64,000 nucleotides of DNA from Candidatus Obscuribacter sp. (GCA_016712465.1 JADJQZ010000001.1:5890001-5954000), one strand, 5' to 3'; counted from the first letter of the stretch, positions 18,315 to 27,573 are shown. The notes: generated from the letters alone by a model not told the origin. Translations and numbers: made by a program.

Positions 18315-21300
18315 TTACTCCAGCACCACTAAACCTTCGCGTTCTTCTCGAACCTTCTTGCCGGCCAGATGTTGATGCTCGCGAGCGAACTGGATGTCGT
18401 TCAAAAGCTTGTCGGCTTCCATGGCTTTACCCTGAGCTTGCAGGTCTCTGGCCCGGTTGAGCTGCTCTGGAATCTCTGATGAATGAAAGACCTGGTGCGT
18501 CTTCTTCACCAGTTTGTTATCGTGCATGAGCGCATCAGCTCTCTGTCGCACCATCTCGGCCGTCTCGCCCGCCTGCTTGGTGACAATACCGGCGCTAAAA
18601 CCGATTTTCACTTCACCTTCTTTCAGCGCTTCCCCTGCCGCAATTGGACGGACATCGCCATTGGCAGACATGGCAAAACGCAATTTATCAAGTCTCTGGG
18701 CAATGGCCTGGGCATTGGCTGTGTCGGGCAAAAGCATCATGTACTCATCACCGCTAATGTGAGCCACATAATCGCTATCACGAGCCAGTTCCTTCAGTTG
18801 CTGACCCATAAAGCGAAGCGACTGATCTCCGTTTTGATGCCCGAGCTTATCGTTCACACCTTTCAAACCGTCCATGTCTATGTAAACCACTGTTAGTGGG
18901 CGATTCTCGCCCTTTTCCAGCGCCCGTTCCGACTGAGAAACCAGGCTCTCCAGATTGCTACGGATAGTCTTGCCATTCAAGAGTCCCGTAAGCGGGTCTA
19001 TAGTCTCTCTATCTCGCATGGAGCTAACATCCTGACGCAAGCCCTCAGAAATTCGGCGCAGATTACCGGCATTCAAAGCCAGTAACTCGTCCTCTTCTCG
19101 CTTGCCGACCACTCTCTGCATCACCCCGTCAGCCCGAGTATCCTCAGCCAGGGCCTTAGTTTCCACAGGAGCCGCCGCCTCAACGGTTTTGCCTTTGCGA
19201 GCGGCTTTATCCAGATACATTTCATGGTCGGCCCTGGCCAGAAGATCTGAAGCCGCCTCGCCGGGCTGGCGCTCGGTAGCGCCGGCACTGGCTTTCACAA
19301 TATACGTTCCAGGAGCAGGCACTTCTTCCGGCTTGAGCAGACGCACTCCATTTGGTCCAGCTTCGATGCGCAAAGACTGTATATCTTGCATCAACTTAGC
19401 CGTATCTTTGGTATCGGGCAAGACAGCCAGATACTCATCCCCCCCCAGTCTTCCGACTTTATCGGAGGTGCGCAGGCGGTCCTTCAGATACTTGCCCATC
19501 ACCTCTAATACTTCATCGCCCCGGTCGTGCCCCAGATGATCGTTAACCGCCTTGAAGTTGTCGAGATCGATCATTAGCAAAGTCAGATCGCGACTTTCAC
19601 CCTTCTCTTCGGCCCTTTCGATTTGCTTGACCGCCTTCACCAGCGCCTGCTCGGAACCATTTTTGTTCAAAAGATTGGTGATGGGATCCACCGTAGCGGT
19701 AGCTTCCAGCTTAGCAGCATCAGAGGCCAAATCGGAAACGACCTTGGCTTCCGCCAGACGTTCGCCGCTCTCCAGACGCTTGACGCCCTCCCTGAAGCTG
19801 GCGCGGATGCCGCTCATAGCTCCCTGCCCGAGCGCCGAAACCGTCATATATTCTGCGCCGGTGCCTACAGCATGCTTGGCTAGATTGGACATATTGGCGG
19901 AAACAGTCTTCTTGTCGCTCCATTCATCGATACCATGGACGGTGCCGGCAGCCACACCGGCGGCACCACTGGCTCCCGAAGCGAGCGCCGTGCCCTCGAC
20001 AACACGTTTCACTGCATTAGTACCGGTTTCCTTCAAAGCTTTATTAAGCTCCATCGTCATAAGCACGCTGAGCGCAGAGGCGTTCTCGGGCGAAGTAGCA
20101 AATTGCCTGGCCAGCATGTCGAGTTTGGCCTGTGGCACTGCCTCTGCGCCGGAGGCAATGGAGTCTCTTATCTGAGCCGCCAGCGCCTTCTCAAGCTCAA
20201 CCTGGGCCCCGGGCTTGATGAGCGCCACGCCAGTCTCCTGAGCTATAGTCTCGGAACCCTTCAAGACCGCGCTGGCACTGGCTCCAGCCGCCTGTTGCCC
20301 CAGCTTGAGCATCTCAGCTAACTGCCTGCCGCCAAAGCCCATGGCACCGGCAGATACCGCTCCACCCAGACCATCGGCGAGAGCACCAGACTTGTTGTAG
20401 TCAGCCCCTTCTATGACGGCCTTGGCGCCCACGGAGATCACCCCGCCGGCAGTGGCAAGCAGCCCGAGACTGGCACCACCGGTGAAGGCAGCACCGCCGA
20501 CGCCGATACCGGTCAGGGCCACGGTAACAGCAGCATCAGCCGCCTGCGTTTTAGAGTCTTTGTAGAGATCGAGCGCCTTACCCAGGTTTTCGCTCAACTG
20601 CTTTTGATCAGCAGCACTCATAGATTCAAAATCACGAGCATAACGAGAATTGGCAGCAGCGTACTGCTCAAGCACATCGTGTGTGAGATCGCCGGTGCCG
20701 TCCCAGCTATCCACCCAGGACCGACCCACACCGTCAACCGACTTGTAGACGGCATCGCGCCGATTGTTATAGTCTTCTCGCATACTGAACGGCGTACGCA
20801 GAAGATCCAGAGCCGTGACCCGCTCTCTGCCGCGCGTGCTCTCACTGACGTCTGATACCAGGGAAGAGCCATATTTATGCTCATACTCGCTACGTGCCAG
20901 GTACTTAGCTTCCGCCGACAACGGTTTCAAGACTTCGGCAATGCCGGCTTTGCCCTGTCCTACACCCAGAAGTGACGCCCTCATATCATCGGCAGCTGTG
21001 GCTTTGCCACCCTGCTCGATGATGGCCAGGGCCACCTTTTTCTCCTCCGGGCTGAGAAATTTATCCAGAGCGGCCATAGCAGAAGGATTAGCCTTAAGCT
21101 CATCCCCGGCAATTCGGCTGGCCTCTGGGTTCTTGAGCGAATTCAAGAACCCGGCCTTATCGTCTCCGGTCAAATGAGTATAACGATCGACACGCTCAGT
21201 AAGACTCAGGTTCGGCTCAGACTCGTCGGCTTTTTTCTCTTCCGGTTTGAATTTACCTCCGGCAATCTCATCAAGCATATGAAGAGCAATCAGGCGATCT

Positions 21301-22529
21301 CGAAGGCCCAGGCCACACTCATTTATTGCCGAGTCGAGGTTTTTACGAAACTGCGGGTCATTCTGGAGCCGCTCAAACTCTGCCGTCGGCATCGCTTTCA
21401 AAGCGGCATTCACATCTTTGCCGCTGGCACCGATAAAACCGCCCATTTCAGCAATCTTAGACACCGTCGACTTGCCGCCCGGGGAAAGAATCTTGTCTTC
21501 ACAGATGAGCATTTCCCGGTCGGATAGCGGATCTTTGAAAGCTTCGCTGACTCTGCGGTAAAACTCTACCTGCTTTTGCTCGCCGGGAGTAAGACCGGCC
21601 GCGTCGCGCTCAGCATTCATTTTGCCCTGGGCGTAATCATCCTTCTGCTGCTTCGACATACTGGCAGCGGCAAAATAGATAGCGGCCTCGTTGTCTCCGG
21701 CAAAACTGGAATTATGCTTAACTGCCGTGGCAACATCAAGGCGACCCAAGTTCACGTAATCGAGCGCTATAGCAGCTTCCTTTGAACCAAAAGCGGCTTT
21801 GATCTTCTGGGCGCCGTCTGCGCCCAAGAACTGCTGCCGAGCTTCAGGAGACGCATCGCGAAAAGTTTCGCGCATCATGTCGATGTTCTTCGAAGCCAGC
21901 GCTAAACCGGCCAGCCTCTGAACATCTTCGCTGCTTCGATTGTCGGTACCCTTCATGTAAACAGAAAGCGCCTGCTTACTATCAGCGCTGATACTGGTGC
22001 TATTCTGCAAATCGGAGACAAGCACTCTTCCAAAGCGCTCTTTGTACTCCGCCGCAACTTTATCAATCTGCTCCTTGTTCATCGTGGCAAAGGTGTCACG
22101 CAGATCCTTCTCGACGTTTTTATTGCTGTTGCCGCTCAGTTCGCCCAGCGCCAACACATTTGCTCGCACCCGGGTAGTGTCGTCCAGGTTGCCTTGCAAA
22201 GCCTGAGTGACCAGAACTCGCTCTGAGCCCGAAAAACTCTTGGCCAGATCATCACCGAGATTGCGTCCGGTCTCAGACTTGTAGTTACCGGCGATAGTCT
22301 TGAGTTCTTCAGGTGACTTACTGCGCAGATGGTCAAGCACCAGGGCGCTGTCCGGAGAGAATTTGGCCAGCTCCGTTTTCAGCGCCTGAGAAGTAACCTT
22401 GCCCGAGACATCTTCTGTGGGCTGACTGACCGTCTTGGCGCCCAGAGCATTGGCTTCCTGAGATAACTGAGGATTATCCACAGGCTGAGCCTGCTTGCTC
22501 TCCTCACTAACTTCCTTCGCCTTTGCCAT
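18315..22529 (-). CDS. Annexin-like repeat protein with two GGDEF domains
   Basis: A 1404-residue protein. The N-terminal half has annexin-like helical repeats, e.g. residues 55-112 (SPEELKTIAGNYKSETGRNLGDDL), 120-193 (KEQIDKVAAEYKERFGRVLVSDL) and about 530-575 (AEAKYLARSEYEHKYGSSLVSDV). A Gly/Ala-rich hydrophobic stretch lies at about 660-700. Two GGDEF domains follow: one with VDPITNLLN and RLGGDEY (about 1030), one with IDPLTGLLN and HISGDEY (about 1262). Both keep an RxxD inhibitory site five residues before the motif (RTSD, RDSD). GGDEF domains make cyclic di-GMP from GTP; the first looks active, and SGDEY may also be. No signal peptide. The annexin assignment is by motif only and rates lower than the GGDEF assignment. 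Confidence 0.85.
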   Translation of the reverse strand: MAKAKEVSEESKQAQPVDNPQLSQEANALGAKTVSQPTEDVSGKVTSQALKTELAKFSPDSALVLDHLRSKSPEELKTIAGNYKSETGRNLGDDLAKSFSGSERVLVTQALQGNLDDTTRVRANVLALGELSGNSNKNVEKDLRDTFATMNKEQIDKVAAEYKERFGRVLVSDLQNSTSISADSKQALSVYMKGTDNRSSEDVQRLAGLALASKNIDMMRETFRDASPEARQQFLGADGAQKIKAAFGSKEAAIALDYVNLGRLDVATAVKHNSSFAGDNEAAIYFAAASMSKQQKDDYAQGKMNAERDAAGLTPGEQKQVEFYRRVSEAFKDPLSDREMLICEDKILSPGGKSTVSKIAEMGGFIGASGKDVNAALKAMPTAEFERLQNDPQFRKNLDSAINECGLGLRDRLIALHMLDEIAGGKFKPEEKKADESEPNLSLTERVDRYTHLTGDDKAGFLNSLKNPEASRIAGDELKANPSAMAALDKFLSPEEKKVALAIIEQGGKATAADDMRASLLGVGQGKAGIAEVLKPLSAEAKYLARSEYEHKYGSSLVSDVSESTRGRERVTALDLLRTPFSMREDYNNRRDAVYKSVDGVGRSWVDSWDGTGDLTHDVLEQYAAANSRYARDFESMSAADQKQLSENLGKALDLYKDSKTQAADAAVTVALTGIGVGGAAFTGGASLGLLATAGGVISVGAKAVIEGADYNKSGALADGLGGAVSAGAMGFGGRQLAEMLKLGQQAAGASASAVLKGSETIAQETGVALIKPGAQVELEKALAAQIRDSIASGAEAVPQAKLDMLARQFATSPENASALSVLMTMELNKALKETGTNAVKRVVEGTALASGASGAAGVAAGTVHGIDEWSDKKTVSANMSNLAKHAVGTGAEYMTVSALGQGAMSGIRASFREGVKRLESGERLAEAKVVSDLASDAAKLEATATVDPITNLLNKNGSEQALVKAVKQIERAEEKGESRDLTLLMIDLDNFKAVNDHLGHDRGDEVLEVMGKYLKDRLRTSDKVGRLGGDEYLAVLPDTKDTAKLMQDIQSLRIEAGPNGVRLLKPEEVPAPGTYIVKASAGATERQPGEAASDLLARADHEMYLDKAARKGKTVEAAAPVETKALAEDTRADGVMQRVVGKREEDELLALNAGNLRRISEGLRQDVSSMRDRETIDPLTGLLNGKTIRSNLESLVSQSERALEKGENRPLTVVYIDMDGLKGVNDKLGHQNGDQSLRFMGQQLKELARDSDYVAHISGDEYMMLLPDTANAQAIAQRLDKLRFAMSANGDVRPIAAGEALKEGEVKIGFSAGIVTKQAGETAEMVRQRADALMHDNKLVKKTHQVFHSSEIPEQLNRARDLQAQGKAMEADKLLNDIQFAREHQHLAGKKVREEREGLVVLE

Positions 22530-22717
22530 GACACTTACCGCTCAGATACCATCGGATTTTCAGCCCGATTCGCGAAATATTCCAGACCTACCAGATTCAT
22601 ATTCCCCAAAGGCTCAAACTTCAAGCACAGAGAAGCTCTCCCGCCTTTTCACCGAATAAATTACAGGATTTTCGAGAACTTCCAGAAGCAATAAGGGCAA
22701 AACCGCAGTCTAAGCCA

Positions 22718-22766
22718 TCACTATTTAACCGCGTCGGCTTCCTCGGGGGATTTGCGCACTAGCGAC
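22718..22766. repeat. 49-bp direct repeat, copy A
   Basis: Exact copy of 24563-24611, beginning TCACTATTTAACCGCGTCGG and ending ACTAGCGAC. It repeats the last codons and stop of the hydrolase gene (SLVRKSPEEADAVK-stop on the minus strand) but here is an orphan, just past the stop of the inserted kinase gene. Confidence 0.95.
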
Positions 22767-22772
22767 AAATGT

Positions 22773-24458
22773 TCAATACTTGGCCTTGATTACTTTGACC
22801 ACAAGGTCCGCTATCGGGGACCCAGAGAATATGAAAACAGGAACGGCCACAATGACAGCCAGAACGACCGTCTGCAGCAGGGCCCTTCTACCTGCAGATC
22901 TGAAACAGGAAAACCAATTACGTTCAAAGTAGGAATCAATTTTCCTTGCGACAGCGTGACAGACGACAGCAACAGCGAGGTAGGACAGGAAACCGCCCGT
23001 CAGATTATGCAAATCATAGAAACGAAGAAAAACAAACCGAAAAATAGTACTCACTGCTGACCAGGAACAATACAAGCCAAGAAAACTTAGCGTATAGAAC
23101 CCAAGCTTGACCGTCTGTTGAGTAAGAGTCCTTTCGCCGTTCAAAAGAGATGGTCGAAACCTCTCGTAGCAATCAAATAGCCATTTAGAACTCATCAGCC
23201 AGATAACAGTCGAAAGGGACAGAAGCAGCAACCAAAAAGGAGGGAAGGGGCGAACAATGGCTGCCGCCAGAATACTGGCGATGCCAGCAATCAATGTCGC
23301 AAACATTCTAAATTCAAGCTGTGTCAACAATCTATTGGTCGCGGCCGTAGCGCAATTAGCAAAAAAGGCCCAACTCCATGCCAAACCAATCATTATCAGA
23401 ACAAGAAAGCTGGAGAGGCCAAACAATTCGCGCACGCTGTCCATGCAATTCAAGTCAATAGACAGCGTAAATACTAGCCCTAGCATAAGGGAGAAAAGAC
23501 CAGCTTCCTCCTCTATAGGAGCGCGTACACCTCGCTGCGAAGATATTGTCTCTAACAAACCGAGACGATCAACCGACACAATTCTCGCCGCAACGTCCTT
23601 GTGGAGGCATTCGCTGACTATTGCTCGCAAACGCGGCGGTACCTTACTCAAATCGGGCGCTTCGCCAAGATGCTGCAAAATTAGCTTAACCGGGTTCTCA
23701 GCTCTGAACGGAGGCGAACCGGTAAGCATTTCGTAAAGAACACAACCGAGAGAATAGACGTCCGATTGCGGGCCTACTTCTTGCCCGAGCAACTGCTCAG
23801 GACTCATATAGCGAAGACTGCCAAGCACATCAACAACCTTTGTAAGCGCCTGAGTTGTCGCTTCGGCGTATACAGACCTGGCTATCCCAAAGTCAATCAC
23901 CTGCACTACTTCCGCACCGGATTCAGTGCGTGACAGGATTATATTACCTGGCTTAATGTCCCTGTGCACGATCCCCTTCATGTGAGAATGGGCCAGAGCA
24001 GCACAAACCTGCCTAAAAATCTCCATGGCTCTCTCTGGCTCAATCTTGCCTTCCCGGCTCAATAGGTCCGCCAGGCTTTCTCCATCAACAAAGCGCATAA
24101 CAATGTAAGGTCTACCAGCCGCATCCTCACCAGTGCCAAAGGTAGCGGCAATATTCGCATGAGTAAGTTCTGTAGCCAGCCGCGCTTCTTGTTGGAATCG
24201 TTTCAAGGAGTTCTCATCGATCAGCAAACTAGGCTTCAGAACCTTAACTGCGAAGGTTTCCCCCAAGCTCTTGTCTCGAACCTTCCAAACCGAACCCATT
24301 CCACCGGCACCGATAAACTCCAACAGCTCATAGCGCTCGCCCAAATCAGGTGGCGTGTCATTGGATAAAGAGAAAGCCGTTTCTGGGCTCTGAAGCAAGT
24401 CAGGCCCGACAACTAGAGCGGGTTGGTCAAGTTTGTCGGCTGGTCTAATATCAACCAT
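22773..24458 (-). CDS. Membrane Ser/Thr protein kinase (PknB type) on a repeat-bounded cassette
   Basis: Cytoplasmic Hanks-type kinase domain followed by about four or five membrane helices. Motifs: IGAGGMGSVWKV (P-loop), FAVKVL with the ATP lysine, GIVHRDIKPGNI (catalytic loop), VIDFGIA (DFG) and MSPEQ with SDVYSLGCVLYEML. The C-terminal ~250 residues are hydrophobic (TLSIDLNCM, FLVLIMIGLAWSWAFFANCA, ILAAAIVRPFPPFWLLLLSL, LLQTVVLAVIVAVPVFIF), with no extracellular sensor domain. The frame is open to 24566, but I prefer the ATG at 24458 (MVDIRPADK), which has GGGG upstream; the longer lead has no kinase features. The gene sits exactly between 49-bp direct repeats, and its 3' half looks AT-richer than its neighbours. 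Target proteins unknown. Confidence 0.88.
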   Translation of the reverse strand: MVDIRPADKLDQPALVVGPDLLQSPETAFSLSNDTPPDLGERYELLEFIGAGGMGSVWKVRDKSLGETFAVKVLKPSLLIDENSLKRFQQEARLATELTHANIAATFGTGEDAAGRPYIVMRFVDGESLADLLSREGKIEPERAMEIFRQVCAALAHSHMKGIVHRDIKPGNIILSRTESGAEVVQVIDFGIARSVYAEATTQALTKVVDVLGSLRYMSPEQLLGQEVGPQSDVYSLGCVLYEMLTGSPPFRAENPVKLILQHLGEAPDLSKVPPRLRAIVSECLHKDVAARIVSVDRLGLLETISSQRGVRAPIEEEAGLFSLMLGLVFTLSIDLNCMDSVRELFGLSSFLVLIMIGLAWSWAFFANCATAATNRLLTQLEFRMFATLIAGIASILAAAIVRPFPPFWLLLLSLSTVIWLMSSKWLFDCYERFRPSLLNGERTLTQQTVKLGFYTLSFLGLYCSWSAVSTIFRFVFLRFYDLHNLTGGFLSYLAVAVVCHAVARKIDSYFERNWFSCFRSAGRRALLQTVVLAVIVAVPVFIFSGSPIADLVVKVIKAKY

Positions 24459-24562
24459 AAGGCCCCAAATGACTACACAATTTGGAATATGCCCGTTTTC
24501 ACGAGATGCCAAGCGACACCAGAAGTGCCCTGATCTCATGCTGCTCCCAGCACGACAGCGAT

Positions 24563-24611
24563 TCACTATTTAACCGCGTCGGCTTCCTCGGGGGATTTGC
24601 GCACTAGCGAC
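24563..24611. repeat. 49-bp direct repeat, copy B (3' end of the hydrolase gene)
   Basis: The in-gene copy: it contains the last 15 codons including the stop of the hydrolase. Flanking bases differ from copy A on both sides, so the repeat is exactly 49 bp. Confidence 0.95.
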
Positions 24612-25459
24612 TTAAACTGCTGATAGGCCACTTCGTAATTGATCTGGGCTGGAATACCATGCTTGCCTTCCAGCGTGATTTCTCGGCAAACCGCTCCCTT
24701 CTTCTTCAGAAAGGGCAGCAGTTTACTACTGCAAGCGTAAGGCACGGTCAGATCTTCGTGATAACGCATGTATACAACTACAGGCGGCACACTGGCATTG
24801 GCGAGCATGCGGGAAAGACTCATATTAGGCAACCCTTCGGAATAGGGTTTATAAATATTGAGCATGTTTTCAGCCCGGGTCTTCTTGGCGCAGATTTCCA
24901 GATTCTCAGGACAGGCCACAGCAATAGCTCCCATGACCAGATCTCTGGTCTGGGGCGGCAACTTGGCATAGAGCGGGAAGATGGCATAGCCACCAATGGA
25001 GGTGCCTACTAGAATCAAGCGCCTGGTCTTGATGTTGAATTCTTTCACACAGGCTTCAACTTCGTTTACAAGATCAGCATAGTCACCGGTAAAGACCTTG
25101 CCGTAATCGTATTCAAGCGACTTCATCTCGAGTTTGGGGCTGTTTATCTTAAAGGCGTGGTAAATAAAGCCCTTCTTGCCGCCAGGGAAGCAGAAAGGCT
25201 CTCCATTGTTGCTGCTAAGGCTATGCAAGTAAATAACGACGGGGCGCTCCAGATCGGGAGCCAGCTCACTTACCGGGGCTTTCTCTGCGGCGAAGACGGG
25301 CACATTTTGCAATGGAGAAAAGAGCGACGTCGCTCCCAGAGCCAGCGCCACACAGGCAACGGAGAGGAAACGACCGAACTTACGGCTAAAAGCCGCTGAG
25401 TCAGTCTGTCTAAACGAAGCGGCTGACCTAGAAACATGCATAGCAGAATCCACACCCAT
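24566..25459 (-). CDS. Secreted alpha/beta-hydrolase (esterase/lipase-like)
   Basis: A 297-residue protein with a signal peptide (FLSVACVALALGATSLFSPLQNVPVFA). The alpha/beta-hydrolase core shows strand PVVIYLHSLSSN (oxyanion region), the nucleophile elbow VGTSIGGYA with Ser in GxSxG, a probable acid in YHEDLTVPY and the catalytic His in EGKHGIP. Substrate unknown; short-ester, lipid or peptide hydrolysis in the periplasm is possible. GGAGG lies 11 bases before the ATG; a later ATG at 25441 is possible. Its last 15 codons are duplicated 1.8 kb downstream, on the far side of the kinase gene. Confidence 0.85.
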   Translation of the reverse strand: MGVDSAMHVSRSAASFRQTDSAAFSRKFGRFLSVACVALALGATSLFSPLQNVPVFAAEKAPVSELAPDLERPVVIYLHSLSSNNGEPFCFPGGKKGFIYHAFKINSPKLEMKSLEYDYGKVFTGDYADLVNEVEACVKEFNIKTRRLILVGTSIGGYAIFPLYAKLPPQTRDLVMGAIAVACPENLEICAKKTRAENMLNIYKPYSEGLPNMSLSRMLANASVPPVVVYMRYHEDLTVPYACSSKLLPFLKKKGAVCREITLEGKHGIPAQINYEVAYQQFKSLVRKSPEEADAVK

Positions 25460-25542
25460 GGACCGAAAGACCTCCGAAAAACCCTAGTTTAACAGATGCC
25501 GCCATTGCATCAGATCGGCAGGCCGGCAGGGCGGACAAGTTT

Positions 25543-27345
25543 TCAGCCGCCAATGCTACCGGCGCCGGAAGGGCCGGAGGGACCACCAGGGCCGGCCGGA
25601 CCGGCTGGTCCAGCGGGACCACCGACGCCTGCAGGTCCGCCCGGTCCAGCGGGACCAAACTGCGCCGGTGCCCCTGAGTTTTTCGGAGTATTCTCGACGG
25701 GCAAAAAGTAATTCGACCGGAAGGGCGGCTCAGGACCAACTGCCCCTGATTGAGCATCATCCATCGATTCCACAGACCCGTTGCCTCGCTCATGCAAAGA
25801 CTTCCCTGTTCCTGAAGAGGTAGCGGGCGCGAGCGCCGGTCGACCTCTCAGAAAATCCGACTTGCTAAGCTCCCACAAGCAATTCTGTATCACTACAAAA
25901 ACGACGGTCACAAAGCAAGCAACAAAAAGTACCGCAAGTGCCGAATGCTGGAGCGCTCGTAAGCCAAGAGAATAATCCCGTTCTCTCGCTTCCTTTACTC
26001 CCTCGGAAGGCAGACCGAAGTCCGGCTTTTCCGCCATGGCAGGAACCGGCTTTTCCGGCTCCGCATCGGTTCTAGATTTCGACAACACCGCACCCAAATC
26101 GAAGGGATCATCCAGCAAATCGGAGCCTGACCAAACAAAGACCGCACCGGCACCACTTGTATAAGACTGCAAAAGAAGACCGAGCGCCTCAGCCATCTCC
26201 GCAGCAGATTGAAAGCGACGGTTAGGCTCTTTGGCCATCCCCTTTGCCACACACTCTTCCAGCGCGGCAGGGAAGCGCACTCCGGTAACTTGTTCAAGAT
26301 TCGGAGCAGCCTTCTTTTGATGCATAAGCATGGTGGCAATGAGGGTATTCCCTTCAAAGGGCACCTGCCCGGTGAGAGCCTCAAAGAAGGTGCAGCTCAG
26401 TGAATATAAGTCTGAACGCATGTCTGTAGCTTCGCCGGCGCATTGCTCCGGACTCATATAATACGGACTACCGAATATGTCGCCAACCAGAGTGAGCGCC
26501 TGATTTGTCCCGGTCAAATGAGAAAGCTTGGCCAGACCGAAATCCAAGAGTTTCACGCGAAAGGCGCCCGGTCTCTCAAGATCCGGACACAAAAAGATGT
26601 TGCCGGGCTTGATATCGCGGTGCACGACGCCATTAGAATGCGCATATTCAAGACATTCAAGCAAGGCCCTAAAAATGCGAATGGTCTCTCCGGGCTCCAG
26701 AGCGCCTTCACCGGCCAGCAACTGTTCCAGACTTTTGCCTTCAAGGAAATCCATGACGAAGAAAGGCATGCGTCCCTGATGCAAATCCAGATCGTAGACG
26801 CGCACAAGTCCCGGGTGCGACAGGGTGGAGAGCGACCTGGCCTCGGCTTTGAAGCGCTGCCAGTTCTTCTCATTGAAAAGTTCGGGCGCCAGCACTTTGG
26901 CGGCCAGCACCCGGTCGACACCTTTCTGTCGCACCTTGTAGACGGCACTCATGCCGCCCCGCCCGATCAGTTCAACAATCTCGTAGCTCTGACCAAGACC
27001 GCTACCGGGTACAAGCGGAGTAAAAGATATTTGCTGCGGGGCAGACCGGAAGAGCACCGAACGCCTCTGGGCGGAAGTCTCCACGGAGCTAAAACTGGTT
27101 GAAGCGGGCGCGATGCTGACGCTGCAGCGACAAACTTTATCAAAGAGAATGCGCGCGGTTATAGAACTGGAATCAATCTCACCGGAAAGCCCCTGGGGCT
27201 TTCCACAATATGCACAAAGTTTGATGTGAACTGTATCGCCAATGCTTTCATCTATTGAGTAGCGGCTACTTACTTCCGTAAGCTTGACCTTCTCGGCTTG
27301 TGCAATTTCGTCGTATTCGCTTCCCGGCAAAACCTTAATCCCCAA
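25543..27345 (-). CDS. Membrane Ser/Thr protein kinase with zinc-ribbon-like N-terminus and collagen-like tail
   Basis: A 600-residue kinase. N-terminal CAYCGKPQG...CRC could bind zinc. The kinase domain at about 127-390 has IGRGGMSAVYKV, AAKVL, VVHRDIKPGNIF, LLDFGLAKL and YMSPEQ. One membrane helix at about 465-491 (LAVLFVACFVTVVFVVIQ) puts the C-terminus outside the cytoplasm. Residues about 555-600 are a Gly-Pro-Ala collagen-like run (GPGGPAGVGGPAGP). The first possible start is a TTG at 27345; the exact start is uncertain. The tail may act as an extracellular stalk or sensor; targets unknown. Confidence 0.87.
   Translation of the reverse strand: MGIKVLPGSEYDEIAQAEKVKLTEVSSRYSIDESIGDTVHIKLCAYCGKPQGLSGEIDSSSITARILFDKVCRCSVSIAPASTSFSSVETSAQRRSVLFRSAPQQISFTPLVPGSGLGQSYEIVELIGRGGMSAVYKVRQKGVDRVLAAKVLAPELFNEKNWQRFKAEARSLSTLSHPGLVRVYDLDLHQGRMPFFVMDFLEGKSLEQLLAGEGALEPGETIRIFRALLECLEYAHSNGVVHRDIKPGNIFLCPDLERPGAFRVKLLDFGLAKLSHLTGTNQALTLVGDIFGSPYYMSPEQCAGEATDMRSDLYSLSCTFFEALTGQVPFEGNTLIATMLMHQKKAAPNLEQVTGVRFPAALEECVAKGMAKEPNRRFQSAAEMAEALGLLLQSYTSGAGAVFVWSGSDLLDDPFDLGAVLSKSRTDAEPEKPVPAMAEKPDFGLPSEGVKEARERDYSLGLRALQHSALAVLFVACFVTVVFVVIQNCLWELSKSDFLRGRPALAPATSSGTGKSLHERGNGSVESMDDAQSGAVGPEPPFRSNYFLPVENTPKNSGAPAQFGPAGPGGPAGVGGPAGPAGPAGPGGPSGPSGAGSIGG
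25550..25680. repeat. Collagen-like Gly-Pro-Ala coding repeat
   Basis: GGxCCGGCx-type 9-base repeats (minus strand) encode the C-terminal collagen-like tail of the kinase. Confidence 0.75.
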
Positions 27346-27452
27346 GCCCGTGCACGGAAGCTAAGCCCTTTGTGGACAGAGATTCAAATCTAAGGCAGTT
27401 CAAACCTTCTTATCTACAAGATGCAGTTCTCCGTCCCTCCATCATAGCTTAC

Positions 27453-27492
27453 GGTCGTAATGCAGCACTCTCCGGAATGCTGCATTACGACC
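27453..27492. terminator. Perfect 15-bp hairpin between two minus-strand genes
   Basis: Arms 27453-27467 (GGTCGTAATGCAGCA) and 27478-27492 pair perfectly around a 10-base loop. It lies after the small membrane protein gene and before the kinase gene. There is no U tract on either strand, so it may be a terminator, an mRNA stabiliser or a protein site. Confidence 0.5.
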
Positions 27493-27573
27493 ACCCATTC
27501 CCTGTAAGCACAGCATCGAAAGCCCAGTGTAAATCACAGACTGACTGGGCTGCACCGGCAGCACTCCAGCGAA

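Noticed and set aside
22530..22772. Possible insertion sequence around the orphan 49-bp repeat
   Set aside because: No transposase, terminal inverted repeats or target duplication; only the single direct repeat explains the structure.
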